The notes under the pieces: generated by a model
Told to the model about the DNA's origin: nothing
The model's input: the letters and a program-made list of their open reading frames with translations, nothing else
Databases searched by the model: none
Part shown: positions 1 to 10,600 of the stretch, piece after piece
Position numbering within the stretch: position 1 is the first letter of the stretch
Layout of the letters: every line of letters begins with the position of its first letter
Position numbers and translations under genes: made by a program
Source: Patiria pectinifera
Taxonomy: Eukaryota; Echinodermata; Asteroidea; Valvatida; Asterinidae
Assembly: GCA_029964075.1 (NCBI GenBank)
Contig: CM057142.1
Span: 31,498,392 to 31,562,391 of the forward strand
Direction: 5' to 3'
DNA: 64,000 nucleotides

Positions 1-443
1 GGTATTATGGACGCCATTAGACATTTAAATATGCTTCATAACAAGGCATTATTGACTGCTTACTGATATTTGAAGGCAACGCTCCTTTATGTCATACATT
101 GTGGTGAAATAAAGTTACAAAAATAGTGGAATGCAAACACAAGCCAAGGAACAGGGCCCAACGTTAAGGCCTAACAATTTAAAAAAAGACCAACTCCCTC
201 AACTCCCAACTAAGAAACAAATCAAACAATCTTTTTTTTTTTTTTTCAACGCCTTGGAATATAGGCCTATTCCTGAACATGATGAATGGACATGTTAAAA
301 CGCAGGGTACATGGTTCAGAGAAAATATCATGATACGAATGTAAAGGCCTGATCAGCAGTGGCATACTAAGGCATGTAAGGGCACCCCCCCCCCCCCAAC
401 CACCACCCGGTCCTGGACGTGTGGGCGTGTGCTTCGGTGACTG

Positions 444-630
444 CTCTATGTTCCGACACCCCTATGTTCCGACAACCTAGATTGTGTTACTCCCGGTTAG
501 GGTTAGGGTTAGGGTTAGGAATAGGAATATGTGCCGACAACCTAGATTGTGTTACTCCCGGTTAGGGTTAGGGTTAGGGTTAGGAATAGGAATATGTGCA
601 GTCGGAACATAGGGGTGTCGGAACATAGAG
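444..630. repeat. Perfect 30-bp inverted repeat enclosing a 65-bp tandem duplication with TTAGGG-like runs
   Basis: Bases 444-473 and 601-630 are exact reverse complements. Each arm is built from two copies of a ctatgttccgaca-like word. Between them a 65-bp unit occurs twice (471-535 and 536-600), each with about four GTTAGG(G) repeats, the metazoan telomere motif, followed by aataggaatatgtg. This is interstitial and not a chromosome end. Confidence 0.9.
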
Positions 631-1253
631 GTGTAACCGTGTGCTTCCATCCCACCCCCTCAGAATTTGACAGTGTTTGAGAAGGCAAAATAGACTCCTT
701 CCTCCTAGACCTGTGAATGTGGCTATACATACATTCATGTAGCCACGCTCCGTTCATATCTCTGGCTTTCGAAAAATTTCTACAGCGGATGTTCGTATGG
801 GCTCCATTTTTCCTTGAATTTCTTTGGAATGACAGATCCTATGCCGCTGGAAGTTCTTGGATAAACTCTTAATGTACTCATGGAGCATGATGTACTAAAC
901 AAACAGTGCTCAATAAATTTTCATATTATGCATGTGTAACTATAAGTGGAAGGTCTCCAGCTGGGATTTCGAACACGTGGAAAGTCCACATGGTCCAGAT
1001 AATATAAACGAACCGTGGCTACTAATGTAGGCCCTAGTAATATTTTATTTAATAAAAGCCACGTTCACGGGTCATGACCGTCCATACCATGGTCAAGGCC
1101 CACGAGTTCCCACTGGTCGTGCAACTTGCACCCAAGTTGTGACGCCGTTAACGTTAATGCTGATCGGAGGGTTTAATATGTACGGTTTTTACCATCCCAA
1201 ATTGGCAAATCCACAGCCTTGCACGTAATACTTGTTACATAAAATAGATCGCA

Positions 1254-1627
1254 GTGGCTATTGTTACGGCAGCCGTAACGCATTTCCCATTTTCTATTGT
1301 TACGGTAGACTGCAACTTTTATAAAAACATGACAAGAAAATATAAAATTAGAAGGAAAAAAGTGAATTTGAACGTTATGAAATTCGGACTTTATTTCCCT
1401 TTTAAAAAAAATCCTCCAAAGCCTCAGGTTAGAAAAGGAAAAAAATTCGAGTGCAAAACTGATATTCGAACCCGCAACCTCGCGGTGCAAAATTCTTACT
1501 CTCTATCGACTGAGCTGTCGCACTGCTCGCTAAAATGTGTGGAAACAAATAATTATATACCTGCGTGCGTATCAAAAAAGTATCGTAGAGGGCGCTAAAC
1601 AACGACTGCCGTAACGATAGCCACTTC
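1254..1627. mobile_element. MITE with 20-bp terminal inverted repeats and an internal tRNA-like sequence
   Basis: The ends read agtggctattgttacggcag and the reverse complement of ctgccgtaacgatagccact, one mismatch apart. Inside, on the minus strand at about 1460-1530, is a tRNA-like stretch with an A-box (AGCTCAGTCGATAGAG) and a B-box (GGTTCGAA). No transposase is encoded, so it would be non-autonomous. Confidence 0.7.
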
Positions 1628-1629
1628 GA

Positions 1630-2866
1630 AAATAGATACACTAGCATGACATGCATGACTGGAGCTTGTCCATCTGTGTTATGTTGTTCTGTTAACATGG
1701 ATATGTTGTGGTCGATCCCAGACTCCTACATTAGTACATCATTTTATTACAACTTCACACGTACACTACCTGACTACTACACACACTTAGACTTACGCTG
1801 AAATAGCCTTCCCGTCGATGACTTTCCCACGTGTTTCTTCCGGCATTTTTGGCTAGGAAGTTATTAACAATTCGACAGATTTATCTGTGACCTCTCTTGC
1901 AAATACAATAACGTTACATCTCGCGCGCCCGCTGAACACTTTCGCGGGCCGGGCCAGGCTAGGCGGTGTGCGTGCTTATTTGCTGGTAGTAGTAGAGCGC
2001 CCTCTGCCCGGGATCGTAATGGTCCAAACGGGTCCTCCCCATATATTTGAGTTGCTCGTACAACTCACTATTTCACTGTCGTGACTGCTAAGATAAACAG
2101 TCAAAGCAAACACGTTTACTACACCAAAAACAAAAAAACAAAAAATTCATTCTACCATGATTCTACATATATTCCATTTGGCACTAAAAGCGAAATAAGA
2201 GCATTTTTTTTCTTCCACATCTCAAGTAAGGGAGCTCCAACCCTTAGACATACACCTTCACCCACCCAGCCTCCTTAAAATAAAAAAAAGCTGTTCAAGC
2301 AAAAGTACCAAACAAAACAAACAAGAAATGAACTAAATTGAATGGTTCTGGATTTTTTTATGATTCTTTTTCAGTCACCAGACCAGGTCACCAGGTAGTC
2401 ACCAGTAACTTGTGAATGATTTTTTTTGTACACACAGAACAGATCCTTCCTGGGCTTCAGATCCCTTCCCCCAATTTTGTCATCAACAGTTGCTTCCTTT
2501 TTAGTCCAGTTCTCATGATACCCTATTTATGTGGAAAGCCTTCAGATCCTGCATGTACTGGACTGTGTGGATGACAAGCAGGTAAAATTGCTATGGGATT
2601 TCAAATGTATGAAGATGTTTATGCGGGCCAACCAATGAAACTTTAAAAAGGACACAAGTGATGTATCATTGTACACTTAGGATCTAAATCGACATTTAGT
2701 TTATTGTACAACCTTTGTTTGTGCATCAAGGCAACCATTTCAACAGAATGAGAACATAATTATCATCATAACTAAATTGCCACCTTTAAATTTACAGCCA
2801 AAACAATGCGGACGCCTTTTGTTACAATGCCTGTGCTTGTAAATATACGGTGAACACCAGCGTATG
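1630..2866. other. No gene recognised
   Basis: AT-rich sequence with small open frames that look random and resemble nothing I know. No tRNA-like stretch and no strong inverted repeat were noticed. Confidence 0.6.
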
Positions 2867-3307
2867 CAGGGTGTCTAAAAAAAAAAGTAGCATTCAAACA
2901 TTTTTTTTTCTAAGGAAACATCCTTTACAAAAAAAATTACTATGAGTTGATAGTGTTTCTTTACCCTTGACAGGACTTTTGTTCTGTGTGATTTAGACCT
3001 TTTGTTTAAAAGTTACGGCAAATTAAGCTGTAAAGACAGTCAAAATGTGTGTTTGGTCCACTTTTTTCACCTTCTTGGTACATGTATGTGAATGCCTTTG
3101 ATTAGACACCAATTGGCCCAACTTCAAGTCCTTTCATTTAATTAGTTGTATCTCTGGACTGGGGTGTCCAAATGAGATGGGACAAAGACCATTGTGTAGA
3201 GTATTTACTACACCTTCAGACTCTGTACATAAGTTTTGTAAAAGGAGGGTGCTGGTATTTTTAACATTTATGGATTGACTGCTACATTTTTTGTTGGAGA
3301 CACCCTG
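2867..3307. mobile_element. MITE with CAGGGTGTC termini (undisturbed copy)
   Basis: The ends are inverted copies of CAGGGTGTC. The related copy at 62753-63615 is flanked by TA, which points to the Tc1/mariner group. No transposase is present. This copy has the intact internal site (attaaatg, reverse complement at about 3136-3143) where the other copy carries a second MITE. Confidence 0.8.
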
Positions 3308-3611
3308 TACAATGGGCACTCTCTTTTTACATGTGTATTTATCTATTAAACAAGGCACAGTCAAAATATTGCATGTCCTTCAAAGTACAGACTTTTCTTA
3401 ACAGTCAGCTTCACACAAATTGATCATTATAATTCCTCAACTCCAATATCCCTTCATTCTTCCGTTACTCATTATTTTTTTCCATCTGGGAAATTGGGTT
3501 AATTAAGAGTAAAAAAAAATCCTTGCTTTACCGTATACAATGTCCACTATGCTGTACAGTTCCACTATGTGGCTTGAGTGAGGTATAACTTTTAACACAA
3601 TGTACGTTTAT

Positions 3612-3900
3612 GCTGGGAGTCAGGTAGGCGTAGCAGTACTTTCCTCGCCTTCCACCCCTGTGGCCCAGGTTCGATTCCTGCTGTAGTCAACATGTGGATT
3701 GGGTTTTCAGTCCCTGCCTGATTCTGTGGATTTTCCCCAGAATATACTTCTGGGGTTTTCCTCCCAGCTCTAGAACTGTAATTTCTTCTCATTGTCTCCT
3801 CTCTACAGGTTTCTTCAGGCTTGCGAGCTACAGTGCCTACTGCCCAGGGTACTTTTGAGGAATCATTGGTTTCAGTACCAGAAATGTAATAATAAAAAAT
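3612..3900 (+). mobile_element. tRNA-derived SINE, copy 1
   Basis: The head (tactttcctcgccttccacc, then gttcgattcctg as B-box) and body (gtggattgggttttcagtcc, ttttccccagaat, ttcttcaggcttg) are shared with 55755-56020. The 3' end runs into an ataataat simple tail. Confidence 0.8.
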
Positions 3901-3929
3901 ATAATAATAATAAAAAATAATAAAACATT

Positions 3930-4085
3930 CCCCTTTTAAAAATAAACCACTTAGGGAAACTTACTAGGTGCATAACAATTATTTTTTAAAGTTGAATTTA
4001 AAAAAATTGACCGGAACGGGGTTCGAACCTGCGACCTCCGGATTACTGTTCCGGTGCTCTACCAACTGATCCAGCCTTATATTGG
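3930..4085 (-). mobile_element. tRNA-derived SINE (short family), copy 1
   Basis: On the minus strand the head reads GGATCAGTTGGTAGAGC (A-box) and GGTTCGAACCCCG (B-box). The body after the head matches 60130-60250 (an aaataaaccac...gggaaac...actaggtgcat region). It is not an intact tRNA gene: the acceptor stem does not close. Confidence 0.7.
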
Positions 4086-4627
4086 CGGTTTCCTATTTTC
4101 GGATCTGTGTGGCATTTAACAGAAAATCAATTGTAACATGATTGTTGCTTTACAATTACAAAGATTAATTAACATTGTACCAAGACTGATCAACAAATGT
4201 ATTATCTGCAGCAGGTTTTATTTGAAATGCAAGGCACTTAAGAACGTCTGAAATCTTAACATACTTAATTGCATAAAAAAAAATACACTTTTCAAAAAGG
4301 TCACAAATCAAGGAACTAGAATTATACAGTTGGAAATAGATGGCTACACTGAATTTAAGATTTACAGAAAGAAAGGGAAAAAAGTCTTCAAATAAAAGTT
4401 CATACAAGCCTTGGCAATTACATGTGACAAAATTTATGATAAATTAGTTTAAAGATCACTTAATGTTACAGTTTGAGAGGTTGAAGCTAAATTCCTAACG
4501 GATTAAACATTATTCTTTCACAAAGACGAACCTGAATCAAATTTAAGAACGAACAAATTTTAGGTAAAAAAATATAAGACATATGGATGATTTCAATAGG
4601 TCTCTCTCAAATGACTTACTTCCTACA

Positions 4628-4812
4628 GATTGCCACATTTTGGGCGTCAAATTTTCATGACCTGCATCAGCTGCGCAGTGTTTCGAAGAAATTTGGAGCA
4701 ACCCGCACGCGTGTTTAGAACATTTTGCACACTGCGCGCACACGGACCTGATAGCGTTGAATACGCAGTTGTAATTTTCCTACGAAGATGTCGTCCAATG
4801 AGAGAGATCTAT
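4628..4812. repeat. Dispersed 185-bp repeat, copy 1
   Basis: About 85-90 percent identical by eye to 6565-6751 (shared words attttgggcgtcaaatttt, agaacattttgcacactgcg, cgcagttgtaattttcc, agagagatctatag). Both copies have the same orientation. Confidence 0.85.
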
Positions 4813-5264
4813 AGACTTAGTTTGACAAACTAACAGTCTTTACAAGGCAAATAATTTAAGCGCAAAAACATGAAAAGCATTCACATTTGTAAGACGTACT
4901 GAAGGTATTTTTCAGATATGTGTAACTTTTCAATGCACATTAAAAGGCAAGAATACACTACCTGGTGTATTACAATAAACGCCACTTATGTGCAGTGCCT
5001 CTCCCAGTGTTTGTAAAATATTCCATGTTAAAATAAAATAAGTACCTAACAAGCTTTTCTCCATTAGCCAAGTCCAACACCTTGCAAGGATCCAAGGAAA
5101 AATTGTTCCATTTTAATATATAATAAGTGAAAATAATATATGGATCTCTTTACTTGGAGAAAATCTACATTATTCACTGCAGGAACTTTTTTTGAACTGG
5201 TTAGCAAATCTGAAATTTCATGAATCTGGTAAGCAAAGAATTCTGCACTTACAATCACCATTGT

Positions 5265-5461
5265 GCCTACGGTGCTAGTAATAAAATCTGTGCTAACCCT
5301 GTAAGCACAGAATCCTTAGTTACAGGATATACACATGCACATTAGCCAAAATTCCTTGCTTACCTTTGAAATATGCTAAACCGTATTCACAGAATTTTCT
5401 GCTACAGTAAGCAGGGATTTTTCGCTAACAGTAAGCGGAGCCATAAAATTGGGCCCAGTTT
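5265..5461. repeat. Dispersed repeat, related to 17815-17930
   Basis: Shared words include ctgtaagcac, aatcc, agttac and ggat. The right end (agccataaaattgggcccag) resembles the termini of the MITEs at 7032-7643. The nature of the element is unclear. Confidence 0.45.
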
Positions 5462-5929
5462 CTCAGAAATAGCATGCAGAGATGTTGATTTCCCAACCCT
5501 ACCCAACTGCATGTTGAAAAAAATTCAAACAAAACCACTTTTAATGTGCATCTAGTACCCAATAGGACTTTCAAGTTTTCCTAATTATAAACCACATTGA
5601 AATTAGTGAAAGGCACACTAGTCTGGCACAATTGTGCAGAATCCAAATAAAAAAATAAATGTAAGCTGACGCAAAATTAAAGGATATCTGGAAACTATTT
5701 CAAAAAAGATTTCATTTGATTAGACTACTTTTATATATGTACAATTCCAATATTAAACTTTTCTTTCCTCTGAACTGTGATTTCTATCAAATATACAGCA
5801 CTGGACCACATTTTATACATACATCTTTCCCCTAAATTAAGCATTCTACAAAAAAAGTATTGTAATTCACTATGAGAACAGACAACCAGTTTGAGATGTT
5901 GTCATCAAGCATACTGTACCGGCAAAATT

Positions 5930-6520
5930 TCAAATGTGTTTATTTTCTGGGAACACGACTGCCAAGGAGTTATTGAATTTGGATATTATAAGTTATCCCT
6001 CAAGCGCGAGTGGAACACGGAATAATGTAGTGCGTATGTGGGACACAGACGCACTACATTTTCCTTGTTCCACGAGCAAGAGGGCGATAATGAATTTATC
6101 TTCAAGCAAAGTTGACGCACAGTTAAGATGAAACTAGCATGTTTTACATGAAGCTTTTAGCGGTTTAGCGCATGCAGCTGGAATGTCGCTCGCATCTTGG
6201 AACAGCGCGATATGCAGGGTGTGATATGGACCGTGCGATACAGTATAACATCACACCGTTGCTGCCATTGATCGACCAATCAGGATCGAGGATACAAGTT
6301 TGCTCGAAGATAATATTAGTTATCCCAAGAGCGCAAGTGTAACACAGACTAATGTAGTGCATCTGTGTCCCATATGGTCGGCTGAGTGGCATATGGGACA
6401 CAGACGCACTACATTTTCCCCTGTTCCACGAGCGCGAGCGGGATAACAATTTACCTTCAAGCAAACTTGACTCACAGTAAAGATGGAATGCGCGCTGCTG
6501 TTGGAACTGTTCATTGGTTA
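5930..6520. repeat. Two diverged copies of a palindromic repeat
   Basis: Bases about 5985-6130 and 6317-6490 share a core (acacagacgcactacatttt, ttccacgagc, gataa, agttgac/cttgac). In the second copy the core is palindromic around catatggtcggctgagtggcatatg with arms reading out to gttatccc / gggataac. It lies next to the 185-bp repeat at 6565. Confidence 0.65.
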
Positions 6521-6564
6521 TCCCATTTGTGTGTGCAGTAGGAATGGCGAGCACATCTTGGAAA

Positions 6565-6751
6565 AGGTATTGGCATTTTGGGCGTCAAATTTTTTGTGAC
6601 GCGCATCGGCTGCGCCGTATTTCAAAGAAATTTTGAGCAACACGCGCGCATGCTTAGAACATTTTGCACACTGCGCGCACACGCACCTGATGGCGTTGAA
6701 TACGCAGTTGTAATTTTCCCAGGAAGATGGCGTCCTATGAGAGAGATCTAT
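6565..6751. repeat. Dispersed 185-bp repeat, copy 2
   Basis: Same family as 4628-4812, here next to the palindromic repeat at 5930-6520. An open frame across it is not gene-like. Confidence 0.85.
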
Positions 6752-7031
6752 AGCACGATGCGCGGAGTGCGATCAATCGACCAATCACGCTCCAGGATTC
6801 AAGTTTGCTTGGAGATAATAAATACTGACCAGCTCCTGCAAACTGTCCATGTCACATTTTTTTTGTACTTAAACAGCAGTCCAGAGGTCTGTGGTTCACA
6901 TCTGGTCCAACATCTTTGCTCAAATGAAACCAATAACTTGCGATTCTACGACTGATTTTCAATTCAACAAATTGCAATTAGTAGAAATTAAAACAAAATG
7001 CTATGATGTCGACGTCGATACATGTACATAT

Positions 7032-7275
7032 GGGACAAATTTCATAGAGCTGCTAAGCACAAAAATTTGCTAAGCACAAAAAAAGTCTGGCTTATAAAAG
7101 CAGGTTACCAACCAAATTTCCATGTGATGTATATTGCTTGTGATTGGTATTCAGATGTTGTTTGCTTACCATGAAAATCACATAAAGTTTTGGCTGGTAA
7201 CCTGCTTTTATAAGCCAGACTTTTTTTGGTGCTAAGCAAATTTTTGTGCTTAACAGCTCCGTGAAATTGGCCCCA
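7032..7275. mobile_element. Palindromic MITE, copy 1 of an adjacent pair
   Basis: Two arms of about 115 bases pair with each other (left arm ctggcttataaaagcaggtt; right arm aacctgcttttataagccag). Ends are of the type GGGCCAATTTCA with a subterminal gctaagcacaaaaatttgct. A second diverged copy follows 120 bases on. Confidence 0.88.
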
Positions 7276-7393
7276 GGTCTCAATAATCATGTGATTCTTA
7301 TCTGTGGTTGTAATATTGCAAAGCTAAATTTTACGGTGGATACAATGAAAGAAAGACTTGTGACACATTGTATTCATTTTTTCGGGCGTTCTG

Positions 7394-7643
7394 CCAGGGC
7401 CCAATTTCATAGAACTGCTTACGCACAAAATTTGCTTAAGCACGAAAAAACAATGCTTAGTAAAATTAGGTTACCGGCCAACACTCCATATGATGTACAT
7501 TGCTTGTGACTGGTATTTAGCTGTTGTTTACTTAGCATAACAATCACATGGAGTTTTGGCCGGTAACATGATTTTATTAGGCAAGACGTTTTTGTGCTTA
7601 AGCAAATTTTGTGCTTAAGCAGCACTATGAAATTGGCCCCAGG
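7394..7643. mobile_element. Palindromic MITE, copy 2, at the 3' end of the ankyrin/GH20-like gene
   Basis: Same family and layout as 7032-7275 (arms with aggttaccggccaacactcc and its inverted partner; ends CCAGGGCCCAATTTCAT and ATGAAATTGGCCCCAGG). It starts just 48 bases past the stop codon of the minus-strand gene. Its arm holds a minus-strand AATAAA at 7578-7573 that could serve as poly(A) signal. Confidence 0.88.
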
Positions 7644-7690
7644 TGAGGAGACTGAACAAGTTTTTTTCCTTCCCCCATTGAAGCGTCTCA

Positions 7691-10600
7691 TTATTTCTCT
7701 TCAACATCACCATTCTGTAAGCCTTCAATGTTCGTGGGGATGAGTTTCTCTAAGATGTGGTTGAAGACCTCCAGGCACTCCAACAGCCCCGAAGTGTGGT
7801 TGGTGTGAAGCCAGACTTTCCGGTACATATCGATGATGCTTAGAAGCCTGAAAAATCAAAAATAAAAAGTTCAGAGAAGTTTTAATATAGAGGCCTCACA
7901 CTGCCCCTCTTCATCAATATAGCTTTTTAATAAGGGAATAAATATGTGCTTGGCGGGTTTTTCACAAATACGTTTATAACTGGTTAGGGGCCTCGGCGTT
8001 GATAATGGCCCGAGGGTCATCATCCACAACCAGGCCTGCTTCAAACATACTTGTTTAAAGGGAAGATACAACATTTGCAAATATCAAAAAACGAAATGAT
8101 CAAATTATCATGAAATATCTTACTGGATTGCTTGGGGATGTCAGTCCAAAGCATCCTGTAAAATCGTGGCCCCTGGTGTGCTGACATTTTCAAGAAAACT
8201 TGTATTTTTCCAACGCTGGTCGGCCGACCAGCGTTGGAGAAAACTGACCTTTTTTTCAAAAAGGGCTGCTAATTTTTCATATTTAGTTATTCCACATTTT
8301 CTTGCAATTGATTACACACCTGTGAAGGGGTACAAGCCTGCTAGACTGATTCTCTGACCTTACAATTTCCCAAAGTCTATAAATTGCTCCGTTGCATCTT
8401 GCTTGGGGTCAGGGAACCAGACTACAAAAATATAGTGGTTTTCTTGGATTTTCCAGCATCTCCGAGCCCAAAACGTGAAGCAACTCAGTTAAACAACATT
8501 TGCTATTACACACCAACCCTCCTAATCCATTTATTTCTGAAAAATGCAGCAAAAGCAAATGTTGTACATTCCCTTTAACATCGGCCAAGCACATATTTAT
8601 TCCCATTCATAAATGGTCCAAAGGTCAAAACAAGTCAAAAATTCACTCATTTCCAACAATTTTGTTCCAACAACTTTACTTTATGTTTTGTGAAACACCC
8701 CTCTGGCCATGACTATGGTATGCGCTTCACGTGTTAGTGCTAAAAATCTTAAATTGGTGCGAGGCATGTACTGCGCGATGTGACGCAGAACGCAGCGGTG
8801 ATTTACCGGCAGTTTAAAACCACCCACGTGACGGGCTCTCAACCAATAGGAATGGGGAAACTGTCTCAGGTATTTATGAATAGGTTTTGTAAATCAAAAT
8901 ATTTAGGTAGCTTCTTAAAGGTTTTTAAGTGCCGAAATAAAGGCATTGATAGGTTTTGGTGTGAAAAAAAAAAATGTGAAAGTTTTCAGCATTACCTCGT
9001 GCAAACTGACAAATTTTGAAAAAGGGGGCGGAGTGGGGGTGGGGAAGGGAGATTACACCTGTTAGTTAGGATCTCTCTTCGATGCTTTCTGAAAAGACTT
9101 CCTGTACTTACTTGTTGGCGGAGTCTGTCTTAGCTGTCATGTTAGCATTCGCTAGGCCAACATTGACGATAGCTGAGCCTGCAGACGCTGCATCAGGTTT
9201 CTTACCGGCTACAACCAGGATACGAGCCACTCTGACAGGAAGACAAGACAAAGCTAGTGTGCAAATCAAAAGTCAACTCACAACGCTGGTCATAAGTAAC
9301 AGGAGATGAACAGCAGCAAAGGGATGCATTTGTGAAAGTTTAGTTCAACAGGTTGTGACTTAAAGCTACAGTTCATCATTTGCAGCTATCCAAAATATAA
9401 CTGACAAAATTATTGTTGAAAAGCATACTTGGTTTAAAGACAGTAATGGCACTAAACTCCCTGTGAAATTAGTCCTTCTGGCAAGCTGTCATTTTGAAGA
9501 AAACAATGAAAGAAGGCCATTTCAAAGGATGTGTCTAAAGACGCATTCTTGGAAATTTCCATTTTTTAATTCAGCGAAGCACGCACAAGCATTGACAGGA
9601 CGCACACGTACGCACGGTTGCTACAATACATCGGTCCAGTGCGTGACATCGCGTAGTTGCAATCGGCTCAGTGAGAACGTGTCTCGGATGCTGAATTCAG
9701 GCCCAATTCAAAACATGACTCAGCAACTTTTGATTTGAAATCGAGATCGTAGAATATTGTTTTCTCAGGATAACAGCATTCACTGAGCTTAAACTTCATC
9801 AGGTTAGTTGTTCAGCACCCTTCTTTCGATTTTGAGCACTGTTAATGCTTCATATATTTACATAATGCACAAATTGCAAATGATGGACGCTACCTTTAAC
9901 TTGGGACTGGATGGCTCATATACTTGTTAAGTGCATGTAGGTTCAAACTCGGGCCAACACAAATGCGGGTGTAAAATCTGTGACGCCATGTGAAGTTTTT
10001 CATGATGCGAAGTAGCAACATTTCAACACATTTCAACTCCGGAGTGAGTTTTGCTGCAGATGTTTTGCAAAGTCAACTTTGCCTGGCATTTTGCATTTGT
10101 GTGAAGTATGAACTTGCCTTGAAGGTACAAGGGAGCATTTGCTTTTCGTGCATTTTTTGTATGAAGCAAAAGTATTGCTCAAAATATTAAGGGTGCGCAA
10201 CAATTAGCTTGTTGAAGTTTCCGCTCAGTAGATACTATACATTTTGAGAAAACAGAAAAAACATATGCACGATTTTTGGGGCCTCGTAACTGGATCCATT
10301 GCTAAGCACTAAACCCTTTCATTACCACATTGTTTATTGACTTGGCTCTCTCCAGGACCAAATTGTTTGCTCAGTCATGCAGAAATCACTAGAGCGTGAA
10401 AAAATGACCACAAGTCGAAAACTCACTTTTTTTCGAACCAAATTTTCACTGCCAAGGAGTGATTAAAATCATAGGTGTTGTGTGTAAAGTTTGTTCCTTG
10501 AACCTTACTCTTTTATGTGATGTAAAAATGAAAGAATGTTATGCCTTTTTGTCCATCTGGTCCCATTTATCAAGCTGCAAGCCATTTCACCACATGACCA

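Noticed and set aside
494..597. True telomere
   Set aside because: Only about four repeats per unit, embedded between inverted arms with unrelated sequence on both sides.
6165..6554. 129-codon minus frame
   Set aside because: Lies over palindromic repeats, with no protein similarity recognised.
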